From the NCBI GenBank assembly GCA_029259595.1, contig JAJDEW010000045.1:1-64000 (forward strand): 64,000 bases of DNA. Direction: 5' to 3'. The notes beneath the pieces were generated by a model. The model searched no databases. It was given only the letters and a program-made list of their open reading frames with translations, and was not told where the DNA came from. Each line of letters begins with the position of its first letter. The stretch's first letter is position 1. Source of the stretch: Planctomycetota bacterium (lineage in GTDB: Bacteria > Planctomycetota > UBA1135 > GCA-002686595). Below are positions 9,118-21,932 of the stretch, piece after piece. Made by a program: the position numbers and the translations under genes.

Positions 9118-9215
9118 CAGTCGGATGATTGACTGCTTCCGAGGCGGTTCGGGTGGCCAGGGCCGCCGGACGCTCGCAACGCACCAGAGGGTCGTTTGAA
9201 CCGACTGCCAGGACG

Positions 9216-11084
9216 ATGAAGCACAAACTCGTCACGATCGGCACCTCGGCACTCCTGCTCGGGTGTGGAGGCCAACACCAAGCAGCGGAGCGACCGAACG
9301 TCATTCTGATCTGCCTGGACACGGTCCGCGCCGACCTGCTAGGCACTTACGGACATCGCGAGCATCCGACGACGCCCTTCCTGGACGGGCTGGCGGAGAG
9401 CTCGATCGTCTTCGAGGACGCCTCCGCGACGGCCGGATGGACGAAGCCGTCCGTGCCCTCGATCCTCACCGGGACCTTTCCGAGCCAGCACGGCGTCTAC
9501 GAGGGCAGCTCGAAGCTCCGCGAAGGCTCGATCACGGATGTCCTGCCCCAGGCCTCCGTGACCCTGGCCGAGGTCTTCCAGGAGTCGGGCTACGAGACCG
9601 CGGCATTCGTCATGAACGCCCAGTTGCGCCCGGGCAACGGCTTCGAACAGGGCTTTGACCTCTACCAGGACGAGGCCGGCGACGCGCGCAGCATCCGCTG
9701 GCACGGCCTCGACTGGATCGACCGAGAGCACGGCGAACGGCCCTTCTTCCTCTACCTGCACTTCCTCGACGCGCACTGGCCGTACCCTATCCCAGAGACC
9801 TACGCGACGATGTTCGCGGAGGGGGCGGACGTCTCCAAGTTCCAGTCCGGCGGCTTGCTCAGCGCGGTCAACAAGGGAGAGGCCGAGCTCGAGCCGGCCG
9901 AGCTCGCAGCGCTCGAGGACCTCTACGCCGGAGCGATTCGCTACCTCGACGACCAGCTCGCGTTGCTCGTACAAGGGCTTCGCATCCGCGGCCTCGAGGA
10001 AGACACGATCGTCTGCATCGTGTCGGACCACGGTGAGGAATTCGGCGAGCACGGGCGCATCGGCCACGGACACGGACTGTGGGAGGGGCTCCTGCGCGTG
10101 CCGTGGATCTTGCACGTCCCCGGGGGCGAGCCGCAGCGCGTCCAGGTCGCCGTCAGTCTGGTCGACCTCTTCCCGACCCTGCTCTCCGCCGCACGCGTCT
10201 CCCATTCCACGAAGGTCATGGGCGTCGACCGCCTGACGCACCGCGACGCCAAGGGCCCCATCTACGCGGAGCACAAGGCGTCGGACCGTTACCAGCACTC
10301 CTTCCGCTGGGAGGGGCGCAAGTTGCAGCGTAGCTACGCGACGCAAGGTGAGGTGATGGAGATCTACCCGGTCTACGCTCACACACGTTGGGAAGCCGAG
10401 CTCGAGCGCGCGAAGGACGGCGTGCTCTTCGCGACACAGCTCAAGCCGCGCGACGAGCCCCTCGACGAGCCCGTCGAGATCAAGGGCGCCATCCAGAACT
10501 ACACGGAGGCGGGCTTCACCCTCGGCGCTATCCCCATCCACATCAACCCGGTTACCGACATCGACCACGACGACGAAGCTCGCGACCTCTCCGTGCGCGA
10601 CGGCCGGATCGTCAAGGTGCGTGGACCGATCGAGGGCGGCGTGATGACCGCGGAGCGGGTGAAGGTCTACCCGGTCGGCGAAGACGAGGTGTTCGAGATC
10701 CGCGGGCCTGTCGATGAGATCGACGTCGACCTCGCCACTCGGCTCGGCCGAATCGTGATCGGCGGGATCGAGGTCCGGATCGATCCCGCGACCGAGCTCA
10801 AGAACGCCTCCGTCATCACGAAGGGCCCCGCCCTCGACCGCAACGAGATCATCGCGATCCTCGCCAGCAATGGCGGCTCGGGTCGTTTCGACGAAGCGCT
10901 CTACGATCTCGCCCGCGATCCGCTCGAGCTCGACCCGGAAGCGGTCGGTGACGACAGAATCAGAACGCTCCTCGAAGACTTCGCGGCCCAGGCCGTCCGC
11001 AAGCGCGTCTTCGGAGACGGCGACCGCATGCTCCTGACGGAGGAAGCGATCCAGGACCTCCGACGCATCGGCTACGCGGAGTGA
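9216..11084 (+). CDS. Sulfatase-fold lipoprotein with DUF5666-like insertion
   Basis: A 622-residue member of the alkaline phosphatase superfamily. The start at 9216 (ATG after AGGA) gives a lipoprotein signal ending LLLGC with Cys17. Metal-site motifs are present: LICLDTVRAD (Asp35) and SDHGEEFGEHG near 270. Where true sulfatases have Cys/Ser-x-Pro-x-Arg, this protein has AGWTKPSVPSILTG, with Thr76 in the nucleophile region and no Cys or Arg. It is therefore unlikely to be a formylglycine sulfatase; Thr is the nucleophile in LtaS/EptA-type transferases. Residues about 422-532 carry two DUF5666-like beta modules (EIKGAIQNYTEAGFTLG, FEIRGPVDEIDVD) within the C-terminal part. As the last gene of the locus it may decorate the exported glycan. 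Confidence 0.8.
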   Translation: MKHKLVTIGTSALLLGCGGQHQAAERPNVILICLDTVRADLLGTYGHREHPTTPFLDGLAESSIVFEDASATAGWTKPSVPSILTGTFPSQHGVYEGSSKLREGSITDVLPQASVTLAEVFQESGYETAAFVMNAQLRPGNGFEQGFDLYQDEAGDARSIRWHGLDWIDREHGERPFFLYLHFLDAHWPYPIPETYATMFAEGADVSKFQSGGLLSAVNKGEAELEPAELAALEDLYAGAIRYLDDQLALLVQGLRIRGLEEDTIVCIVSDHGEEFGEHGRIGHGHGLWEGLLRVPWILHVPGGEPQRVQVAVSLVDLFPTLLSAARVSHSTKVMGVDRLTHRDAKGPIYAEHKASDRYQHSFRWEGRKLQRSYATQGEVMEIYPVYAHTRWEAELERAKDGVLFATQLKPRDEPLDEPVEIKGAIQNYTEAGFTLGAIPIHINPVTDIDHDDEARDLSVRDGRIVKVRGPIEGGVMTAERVKVYPVGEDEVFEIRGPVDEIDVDLATRLGRIVIGGIEVRIDPATELKNASVITKGPALDRNEIIAILASNGGSGRFDEALYDLARDPLELDPEAVGDDRIRTLLEDFAAQAVRKRVFGDGDRMLLTEEAIQDLRRIGYAE

Positions 11085-11091
11085 CCCCGCT

Positions 11092-11140
11092 TCGAGCCGT
11101 CGGCTCGAGGTGAACCGCAACCGCGGTCCCGATTCACCTC
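11092..11140. terminator. Paired hairpins between convergent genes
   Basis: Two inverted repeats fill the 62-base gap: TCGAGCCG-T-CGGCTCGA at 11092-11108, and GAGGTGAA (11107-11114) pairing with TTCACCTC (11133-11140) with an inner ACCGC/GCGGT stem. There is no T tract on either strand, but the position suggests bidirectional termination. Confidence 0.5.
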
Positions 11141-11146
11141 AGCCGG

Positions 11147-12919
11147 TCAGGCACCGGGCAAGAGGTGCCCGACCTGAAAGCCGTTGGGGACGAGGGTCAA
11201 GCCGAGCGGCAGGTGCCACAGGCCTGTGACGGGCAAGGTCGAGGGGAGCGTGGTGGAGGCCCCGAGCGCAGCGGAGGGCGTGAAGGCGAGCGGCGTTCTC
11301 CAGGCGAACGGCACCTTCAGGAGGGCGCGCGTCGCTCCGGTCGGGACGAAGGTCCGCATGAGCCACTGCCCGCCACCGGGGAGATTGACCAGGGCACCGA
11401 GGAAGCCGGTCTCGGTCGACACGGGATCCCGAAAGAAGTAGCCGGGCTCGATCGAGATCATGACCGTCGGCCCCGCCGAGAGATCCACCGGGAGGCGGAC
11501 CAGGTTGCGCTTGTCGATCGGATCGGCGCGCAGCATGCTCAGCACCACGTGGTCGCCGACGCGCTCGATGAAGTTGACGTCGCGTACGAGCTCGAGATGG
11601 ACGGTCGGGCCGCTGCCGTCCCACGGAACCGACAGGAGCTCGCCATCGTTGCCGCTGATGTCGTTGTAGATCAGGTGCCCGTCGAAGCCGTCGAGGTAGT
11701 ACAGCCCGCCCTCGGTCTTGATCTCGCCGCCCGCGCCAAAGGGCGTCGTCGTGTGGCCCGAAGTCAGGGTCAGATTCGTCTGAGCCGTCAACGTGCCGTT
11801 CGCGTCGAAATCGAACCGGTAGAGGTCTGCCCCGTCGATCGTCGGGCCGTCGACCTCGCCGACGACGACCACCATCGAACCCGGAGCGATGAACGTGATC
11901 ACGCCAGCATCGTCGAGCGTGTCGACGAAGATGGCGTCCCCGGTGACCTGGGTGGAGGCGCCGAGGCTCTGGATGCGGGTCGAGAAGATCTCGTTCGCGA
12001 GCCCGACCCGACCCTTCCAGGCGCACATCGACCCGTCGGGGGCGAGCGCCAGGTGGGGACCCGACTCTGCGGCGGGGAGGAATCCGGCACCCGCAAGGGG
12101 CTCTTCGGTCGCCGTCAGACGGACCACGCTGCCCGTGGCCCCGAAGGCGAAGACCGACAGCGCATCCGCAGCCGAGCCGGCTTCGGTCGCGACCGTGGAA
12201 CCGTCCGCGCTGGCAACGAGATCACCCTGAAAATGAGCGGGCGATCCAGGGAAGATGAGCCCCTCGACTTGGGCGCCGGCGCCGCGGTCGAAGCGCACCA
12301 CTCCGGAGGTATGGGCAGCTGCACCCCAGATGGGCTGCAAAGAGAACCCACCCGGCAGGAAATCGAGCGCCGCGAACGCGCTCGTGCGGTTCGTCGCCTG
12401 CCCGCTCGTGAGCACGACCTCCCACAGATCCCCTCCTGCCGCGAGGCTGGTGCCGAACAGGATCGCCTCCCCGGAAGCGGCGATGCCGACGGGGAAGGGC
12501 AGGGGGTCGACGTCGAGCTGGGGTCCGGTTCCTGGACGCTCGAAGACGCTCTGGGCCGTTCCGCCGGGGTCCACCCACAGGTAGCCGAAGACGCTCTGGC
12601 CCGGCTCGTCGCGGCGGTAACGGTAAAGACCCCCTTGCCGCTCGGGCAGACGGATCCGACCACCGGCGACGTCGGTGTACAGGCGCGGACTCGAGCGCAG
12701 GAGCATCGTGGACTGCGTACGACCGACGAAATCGATCGGCAACAGCCGGATCCCTTGGAGGGCGGCGGGAGATTGGATGGAGCTCGGGTCGAGCTCGTCC
12801 GAGGATTGGACGTTCCCGGTCCCACCCGGGACCCCGACGAAGAAGGAGACGTCCCCAGGCTGGGCCAGGGGTGTCGTCCAGGCGACCGAGAGCAGAAGCA
12901 GGGGAAGCATGCGTCTCAC
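11147..12919 (-). CDS. Secreted beta-propeller-like protein of unknown function
   Basis: A 590-residue exported protein. The start is GTG at 12919, eight bases after a clear GGAGGA site (12927-12932). It gives VRRMLPLLLLSVAWTTPLA as signal peptide; an ATG three codons on would serve equally. The mature part has repeated short motifs such as HLALAPDGSMCAWKG, GDLVASADGSTVATEA and LYRFDFDANGTL, with the x-S-x-D-G-S pattern of TolB/WD40-like blades. The C-terminus (about 490-590) looks like a separate beta domain. No enzyme motif is seen. It is expressed divergently from the sigma-54 activator and has its own sigma-54-type promoter, so it is a likely target of that regulator. Confidence 0.65.
   Translation of the reverse strand: MRRMLPLLLLSVAWTTPLAQPGDVSFFVGVPGGTGNVQSSDELDPSSIQSPAALQGIRLLPIDFVGRTQSTMLLRSSPRLYTDVAGGRIRLPERQGGLYRYRRDEPGQSVFGYLWVDPGGTAQSVFERPGTGPQLDVDPLPFPVGIAASGEAILFGTSLAAGGDLWEVVLTSGQATNRTSAFAALDFLPGGFSLQPIWGAAAHTSGVVRFDRGAGAQVEGLIFPGSPAHFQGDLVASADGSTVATEAGSAADALSVFAFGATGSVVRLTATEEPLAGAGFLPAAESGPHLALAPDGSMCAWKGRVGLANEIFSTRIQSLGASTQVTGDAIFVDTLDDAGVITFIAPGSMVVVVGEVDGPTIDGADLYRFDFDANGTLTAQTNLTLTSGHTTTPFGAGGEIKTEGGLYYLDGFDGHLIYNDISGNDGELLSVPWDGSGPTVHLELVRDVNFIERVGDHVVLSMLRADPIDKRNLVRLPVDLSAGPTVMISIEPGYFFRDPVSTETGFLGALVNLPGGGQWLMRTFVPTGATRALLKVPFAWRTPLAFTPSAALGASTTLPSTLPVTGLWHLPLGLTLVPNGFQVGHLLPGA
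12797..12811. promoter_or_regulatory. GTCC-N7-GGAC element inside the upstream coding region
   Basis: GTCCGAGGATTGGAC matches the outer arms of the palindromes at 438 and 13118. It lies about 155 bp upstream of the plus-strand sigma-54-like element at 12965, an enhancer-type distance, but within the coding sequence of the secreted propeller gene. It could be chance. Confidence 0.25.
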
Positions 12920-12964
12920 GGCGAAGTCCTCCGTGTTGGGGTTTCGTTGCGGGTGCATTCGCAT

Positions 12965-12979
12965 TGGCACGAGATGTGC
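12965..12979 (+). promoter_or_regulatory. Sigma-54-like promoter for the activator gene
   Basis: The plus strand reads TGGCAC-GAGAT-GTGC, a perfect -24 half and a -12 half with one mismatch from TTGC. Transcription would begin near 12991, about 135 bases before the TTG at 13127. It directly abuts the opposing element at 12980-12994. Confidence 0.5.
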
Positions 12980-12994
12980 GCAAGTCCTGTGCCC
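12980..12994 (-). promoter_or_regulatory. Sigma-54-like promoter for the secreted propeller gene
   Basis: The minus strand reads GGGCAC-AGGAC-TTGC, one mismatch from TGGCAC-N5-TTGC with the essential GG and GC intact. The predicted start near 12968 leaves a 50-base leader that includes the GGAGGA site. Confidence 0.55.
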
Positions 12995-13117
12995 GATCCT
13001 CCAAATTGACCCCAGAGATCCAGACCCGGAACCCGAAAAGCGCCCTTTCCCACCCGAATCTCCCGATTTTCAGGCTGACCTGCCCTCCCGCCCTCCATGA
13101 CCAGGTAGCTTGAGAAT

Positions 13118-13126
13118 GTCCAAATT

Positions 13127-13132
<6 letters not shown>
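13118..13132. promoter_or_regulatory. Enhancer/operator-like palindrome at the activator start
   Basis: GTCCAAATTTTGGAC is a perfect palindrome with seven-base arms around one base, AT-rich in a GC-rich setting. It overlaps the TTG start of the activator and lies about 124 bp upstream of the minus-strand -24 element. A partial copy (TCCAAATTGAC) is at 13000-13010 and another half-site (TCCAAAT) at 13139-13145. It may serve as enhancer for the propeller gene and as an autoregulatory site. Confidence 0.5.
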
Positions 13133-18118
<4,986 letters not shown>

Positions 18119-18221
18119 CGGCCAGAAGTCGACGGGCGGGAAGTCCTTTCCACGAATCCGGCCCAAGCCGTGTCTGGCAGCGCCTCAAGACCGCGGGTGG
18201 CCCAGGTCGAAAAGAGCCGTG

Positions 18222-18731
18222 ATGCGCAGTCTCCGACGCTCGCAGGCCGGTTTCACCCTGCTCGACCTCCTGATCTCGCTCACGGCGATCTCCGTCGTGG
18301 CGACGGCCGCGATCGCCGCCTACTTCGCGAGCCCCGGCATCACCCTGGAGCAGGCCGCGATCCTGCTGGCCCGCGACCTGCGCGCCGCCCAGAACCGCTC
18401 GGCCTTCCTGGGTTCGCCTTGCGAGTTCGTCTTCCACGAATCGGGCTACGAAGTGGTCGATTCCAAGGGCCTCTTGATCACGAACCCACGGACCAATCTG
18501 GCCTTCGACCGGGAGTACTCCCGCGACGGAGTCTTCGAAGGGGTCCGGATCAAGTCGCTGCAGGTCGGCGGGGACGGTCGCATCCGCTTCGACAATCACG
18601 GCGTCTGTGGAGGAGGCGGCCAGATCGTCCTCTCCTTCCGGGACAGCGAGCGTCACCTGGCGATCGAGCCAGGAAGCGGGACGATCTCGATCCCCGACTC
18701 CTCGAGCGGTTGGCGCGATCTGGGCCACTGA
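18222..18731 (+). CDS. Type IV pilin-like / GspH-FimT-type pseudopilin
   Basis: A 169-residue protein with a class III signal: a short basic leader (MRSLRRSQAG) cut before Phe, then FTLLDLLISLTAISVV, the hydrophobic N-terminal helix. Position +5 is Asp, not the usual Glu. The C-terminal half has the minor-pseudopilin pattern RIRFDNHGVCGGGGQIVLS (FimT/GspH). No other pilus or type II secretion gene is in the window, so its assembly machinery must be elsewhere. It starts 103 bases after the sigma-54 activator. A GTG directly before the ATG is an equivalent start. Confidence 0.8.
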   Translation: MRSLRRSQAGFTLLDLLISLTAISVVATAAIAAYFASPGITLEQAAILLARDLRAAQNRSAFLGSPCEFVFHESGYEVVDSKGLLITNPRTNLAFDREYSRDGVFEGVRIKSLQVGGDGRIRFDNHGVCGGGGQIVLSFRDSERHLAIEPGSGTISIPDSSSGWRDLGH

Positions 18732-18746
18732 TTTAACCGCGCCTTT

Positions 18747-18786
18747 GCAAAAAAGAGGAGTCGCCTCCATTGCTGGAGACGACTCC
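18747..18786 (-). terminator. Intrinsic terminator, minus strand
   Basis: Bases 18757-18786 form a long hairpin: GGAGTCG pairs with CGACTCC and CTCCA with TGGAG around a TTGC loop. Read on the minus strand it is followed by a TCTTTTTTGC tract (18747-18756), a textbook intrinsic terminator. It would end transcription from the rhodanese gene after a 3' leader of about 360 bases; on the plus strand it may also stop the pseudopilin transcript. Confidence 0.75.
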
Positions 18787-18937
18787 GCGCGGGTCGCGCC
18801 TGGCGAACGGGTCGCCAGTGGGATCGAAGGAACGGCAGGGACCCTCGAACCCGGGACTTCAGCCCTCGAACCTCGGCGTCTTGGCAGGGGCGACGTGCGA
18901 AGCCCGATCCGAACGAATCCGGAAGCGGACCGAAATC

Positions 18938-19022
18938 CGGCCCGGTTGGCTAGCAGGGGTGCCTCCCAGGCACGGCCAGCCTAGCAGGGTCGGGAAGGAC
19001 CGCAACTACCAATCCCGGGCCG
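18938..19022. ncRNA. Structured RNA candidate, class unknown
   Basis: The ends can pair over 15 bp: CGGCCCGG (18938-18945) with CCGGGCCG (19015-19022), TTGG (18946-18949) with CCAA (19009-19012), and TAG (18951-18953) with CTA (19006-19008), with small bulges. Inside are two hairpins, GTGCCT-CCC-AGGCAC (18959-18973) and GGTC-GGGAAG-GACC (18988-19001), giving a three-way junction. The segment CTAGCAGGG occurs twice (18950 and 18981). The strand cannot be decided because the pairs are mostly Watson-Crick. It does not fit a tRNA, and its GGGAAG hairpin lacks the flanking bases of SRP RNA. Confidence 0.35.
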
Positions 19023-19148
19023 CGTGGCGCCCCCCAACGAGCGCGGATCGGGCCCGCATGGCGACCGATCGTCTTCGTTCGAAGGCGCACGTTCGGAGCG
19101 GCCTCGCGGCAGGTTCCGTCTGCGCCGAAGGGGGCTCTGGATGGGCTT

Positions 19149-19676
19149 TCAGGCCCGCGAGCCGACCGCCTGACGCCAGGCGTCCACACCACCCCGCAGG
19201 GCATGCACGTTCTGGAAGCCGTGCCCCGCGAAGTAGGCGGCGACGTCGAGCGAGCGCTCGCCGTTCTGGCACACGAACACGATGCGCGTGTCCTTGGGCA
19301 GCTCCATGTACTTCTGGTTGTTCTGCGTATCCAGCACTTCGGCCAGCTCGAAGGGCTCCTGCTCGAGCTCCGCCGGCATGCGAACGTCGATCAAGCGCAG
19401 CGGCTCGTCGACCTCCAACCACCCTTTGACCTCCTCGGGAGAACGCTGCATTTTCGCGTCAACTTCCTGCGAATGCACGATGTGACGGAGCACCGCCGGA
19501 ACGTCCAGAAGGTTGTGGTCCTTGCAGACCTGGGCGAGCGTGTCGGTCGGCTGGAAGCCACAGGCCGAGCAACCCCCGACGTGATAGCGCTGGAAGAGAG
19601 CCCGCTGGGCCGAGGGAAAGGCCTTCATGACCTCTTCCATGGTCATTTCGGGCGTGATCGCGGCGGTTTCGCTCAT
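19149..19676 (-). CDS. DUF1858 plus rhodanese protein
   Basis: A 175-residue soluble protein with two domains. Residues 1-65 match the DUF1858 type (TMEEVMKAFPSAQRALF, then GGCSACGFQPTDTLAQV with Cys36 and Cys39), small helical domains found with redox and hybrid-cluster proteins. Residues 85-172 form a rhodanese domain whose active-site loop is VCQNGERS with Cys136, followed by GHGFQNVHALRGGVDAW. It could move sulfane sulfur or sense redox state. The ATG at 19676 is preferred to a TTG four codons upstream. It appears monocistronic, with a terminator about 360 bases downstream. Confidence 0.85.
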   Translation of the reverse strand: MSETAAITPEMTMEEVMKAFPSAQRALFQRYHVGGCSACGFQPTDTLAQVCKDHNLLDVPAVLRHIVHSQEVDAKMQRSPEEVKGWLEVDEPLRLIDVRMPAELEQEPFELAEVLDTQNNQKYMELPKDTRIVFVCQNGERSLDVAAYFAGHGFQNVHALRGGVDAWRQAVGSRA

Positions 19677-19748
19677 GGCTGACAACAATCCGGTTCGTGG
19701 CGAGGGGAGTCCTGGGCGATTGTAGTCCGCCCATCCCCGGGACGGGAG

Positions 19749-19762
19749 CTCCGAGCTCGGAG
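19749..19762. terminator. Palindrome after the TPR gene
   Basis: CTCCGAGCTCGGAG is a perfect 14-base palindrome about 90 bases downstream of the stop of the TPR protein gene. It could help end the 25428-19851 operon, but it has no T tract. Confidence 0.25.
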
Positions 19763-19850
19763 AGGCCGGGGTCGAAAGAGCGGACTTGGAGCGTGACCTG
19801 CGGCCGCGCGACCCGGTCCCAACCCCAGGGTGGAGGGGGTGGTGGTGGGG

Positions 19851-21932
19851 TCAGCGGATGTTCCAGCGCTCGCGCAAGGCCGCGTACTCCGGCGCCAGGC
19901 GCAGCAGCGGGCCGACGTCCGGGTCGTCGAAGAAGTCCTCGGGCTCGTAGCCCAGGAGGACGCAGGCCTCCAGCGCAGCGATCGCCGCGGGCGCTTCGCC
20001 GCGCAGCGCGTGGGCGAACACCTCGAAGTACGGATCGCCATCGCGGCGGGTCGACCTGCGGGCCTGCTCGAGGGCCAGGTCGGAGCGCCCGGATCGGAAG
20101 GCGGACAGGATCAGGGCCAGCTCGGCTTCCGGGAGCAGCGGTCCTTCGGGATCGAGCTTCGCGAGGACCGCTTCGAGCGACAACGCGCCTGGGTAGTCGC
20201 CCGCGTAGAAGGCGCAGATGCCCTTCAGGGCCTCGGCCTCCGAGATGCGGATGCCCACCTCGCCGGCCAGCTCGAGCAGGAAGGTGGAGTTGGCTTCGAA
20301 GAAGGCGTTGCCGAGCAACTGCTCCATCGTCTCCTCGCGGGGCGGCACGTCGCGGTAGGCGCGCACTCCGGCCCCCATCTCGTACAGGGCACCCACCCAG
20401 GCCCAGCGGTACTCCTCCCGGATCTCCGGGTCCTCGCTGGCACGCCAGCCGCGCTCGAACTCGCTGGCGGCCTTGTGCAGGACCCCGTTCAACGACTCGA
20501 GCTGTCCGCGGTAGTAGGGCAGCCAGGGGTCGTCCGGGGCCACGCCCGCGTGGAGGACGACGAGCTCGTGGAGTCCGGGCACGTCTTCCGCTTCGACGAG
20601 CCGCATGCCCAGCGTATCGAAGGCGAGCGGCTTGTCCGGACTGAGCTCGTAGGCGAAAAGCGGCCGACCGAGCTGCTCGCACAGGTCGACGAGGTAGGAG
20701 ACGTAGTAGCTGCGTTCCTCGAGCTCCGGGACGCGTGAGATCGCCTCCGCCAGAAGCGGGCAAGCCGCCTCGACGTCACCGGCCAGCTCCAGCGTGACGG
20801 CACCGTAGTAGCCGACGTTCGGGTCTTCGGGGGCGAGCTCGGCGAGCACGTCGACCAAGAGCTCGAGTCCGTAGCGCGACTCCGTCTCCAGGAGCCCCTC
20901 CGCGATCGCGTCGATCCGGTCGGGCAGGTCCTCGACGCGTTCGTACGCGTCACGCAGCGCGGCTTCCTGGTCCGCTCCGGCGAGCCGGGCGAATCCGATC
21001 ACGTCGTCGAGGTTCTGGGGATCGTCCGCGAGCCCGCGTCGGAAGGCGTCCCGCGCTTCGACGTCACGACCCAGACCCGCGTAGGCCCGGCCCACGAGAT
21101 CCAGGACCTCGGCATCGGCGCCCAACTCTTCTTCGTAGCGCTGCGCGGCGGCCAACGCCTGCTCGAACTCGCCGTTCCCGATGTACGCCGCGGCGCGCTG
21201 GAGCTCGACCAAGGGAAGGTCGTCGCGTAGCTCGACGACCCGCTCCAGCGCGACGAGGCTGTCGTCCCAGCGCTCTTCCAGCTGGGCGATCGTGGAGACG
21301 TGCAGCCAGTAGAGCGCGCGGAACTCGTCCGGGACCTCGAGCCCTGCCATGCGTGCGAGGGCCTCTTGCGCGGAGTCCAGGTCATGGTCCTCGAGCGCCT
21401 GTAGGAGGCGCGCGAAGGCTTCGACGAACGGCGCCCAATCCTTCGACACCTCCGGCTCGGCGAGCGCCATCGCGACGACATGCGACATCCGCATCCCGAC
21501 GTCGAGGTCTTCCTGATCGATCACGCGAAAGCCGCCCTGCCCCCTCCGCAGGAAGAAGCGCACGTAGTTGTGGAAGCCGTTGCCGCGCATGCGACAGGTA
21601 GCGGAGCGATCTCCGGAGGCAAGCGTGTGTACGTGGCGAAGCTCCAGCTGCTCCCACAAGTCGAACCCCTGCCCCAGCGCCTCGGCCGCGAACCGCAGTT
21701 TGAACGCTCGTCGCTGGGCCGGGATCTGCAAGCTCGGCTCAGGAAGCAGCTGGTCCGCGAGCTCGATCAATCCGTCGAGATCGACCGCTCGCTCGAAGAG
21801 TTCGGGGTCCCGTTCCGTCAAGGCCGTTCCAAAGCGCTCGATGGCAGCGAGGAGTTCGGCGCGCTCGTCCGGAGTTTGCGAGGCGTCGTCCGCTTGCAGA
21901 GCGCAAACCAAGGCCAACGTCGCGATCATCAT
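19851..21932 (-). CDS. Secreted TPR protein
   Basis: A 693-residue protein with a short signal-like N-terminus (MMIATLALVCALQA). The first 150 residues may be a separate alpha/beta domain (VRFFLRRGQGGFRVIDQEDL). From about 190 to the end it consists of helical repeats of the TPR type, for example WDDSLVALERVVELRDDLP, GEFEQALAAAQRYEEELGA and RDVEARDAFRRGLADDP. No catalytic motif is visible. Its ATG overlaps the stop of the sulfatase-like gene (TGATG), so the two are translationally coupled and are likely to work together, the TPR part as a scaffold. The role is otherwise unknown. Confidence 0.7.
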   Translation of the reverse strand: MMIATLALVCALQADDASQTPDERAELLAAIERFGTALTERDPELFERAVDLDGLIELADQLLPEPSLQIPAQRRAFKLRFAAEALGQGFDLWEQLELRHVHTLASGDRSATCRMRGNGFHNYVRFFLRRGQGGFRVIDQEDLDVGMRMSHVVAMALAEPEVSKDWAPFVEAFARLLQALEDHDLDSAQEALARMAGLEVPDEFRALYWLHVSTIAQLEERWDDSLVALERVVELRDDLPLVELQRAAAYIGNGEFEQALAAAQRYEEELGADAEVLDLVGRAYAGLGRDVEARDAFRRGLADDPQNLDDVIGFARLAGADQEAALRDAYERVEDLPDRIDAIAEGLLETESRYGLELLVDVLAELAPEDPNVGYYGAVTLELAGDVEAACPLLAEAISRVPELEERSYYVSYLVDLCEQLGRPLFAYELSPDKPLAFDTLGMRLVEAEDVPGLHELVVLHAGVAPDDPWLPYYRGQLESLNGVLHKAASEFERGWRASEDPEIREEYRWAWVGALYEMGAGVRAYRDVPPREETMEQLLGNAFFEANSTFLLELAGEVGIRISEAEALKGICAFYAGDYPGALSLEAVLAKLDPEGPLLPEAELALILSAFRSGRSDLALEQARRSTRRDGDPYFEVFAHALRGEAPAAIAALEACVLLGYEPEDFFDDPDVGPLLRLAPEYAALRERWNIR

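Larger units (their letters stand above)
18732..19148. other. Non-coding region between convergent genes
   Basis: This 417-base stretch has no convincing frame; the open frames crossing it are Arg/Pro/Ala-rich without motifs. It holds a strong minus-strand terminator (18747-18786) and an extended foldable element (18938-19022). The remaining bases near the rhodanese stop contain only a short CTTCG-TT-CGAAG hairpin (around 19074). Confidence 0.6.

Noticed and set aside
18938..19022. SRP RNA or tRNA
   Set aside because: There is no T-arm or anticodon arm. The GGGAAG loop resembles the SRP tetraloop, but the conserved flanking bases (CAGG on the 5' side, AGCAG on the 3' side) are not in place.
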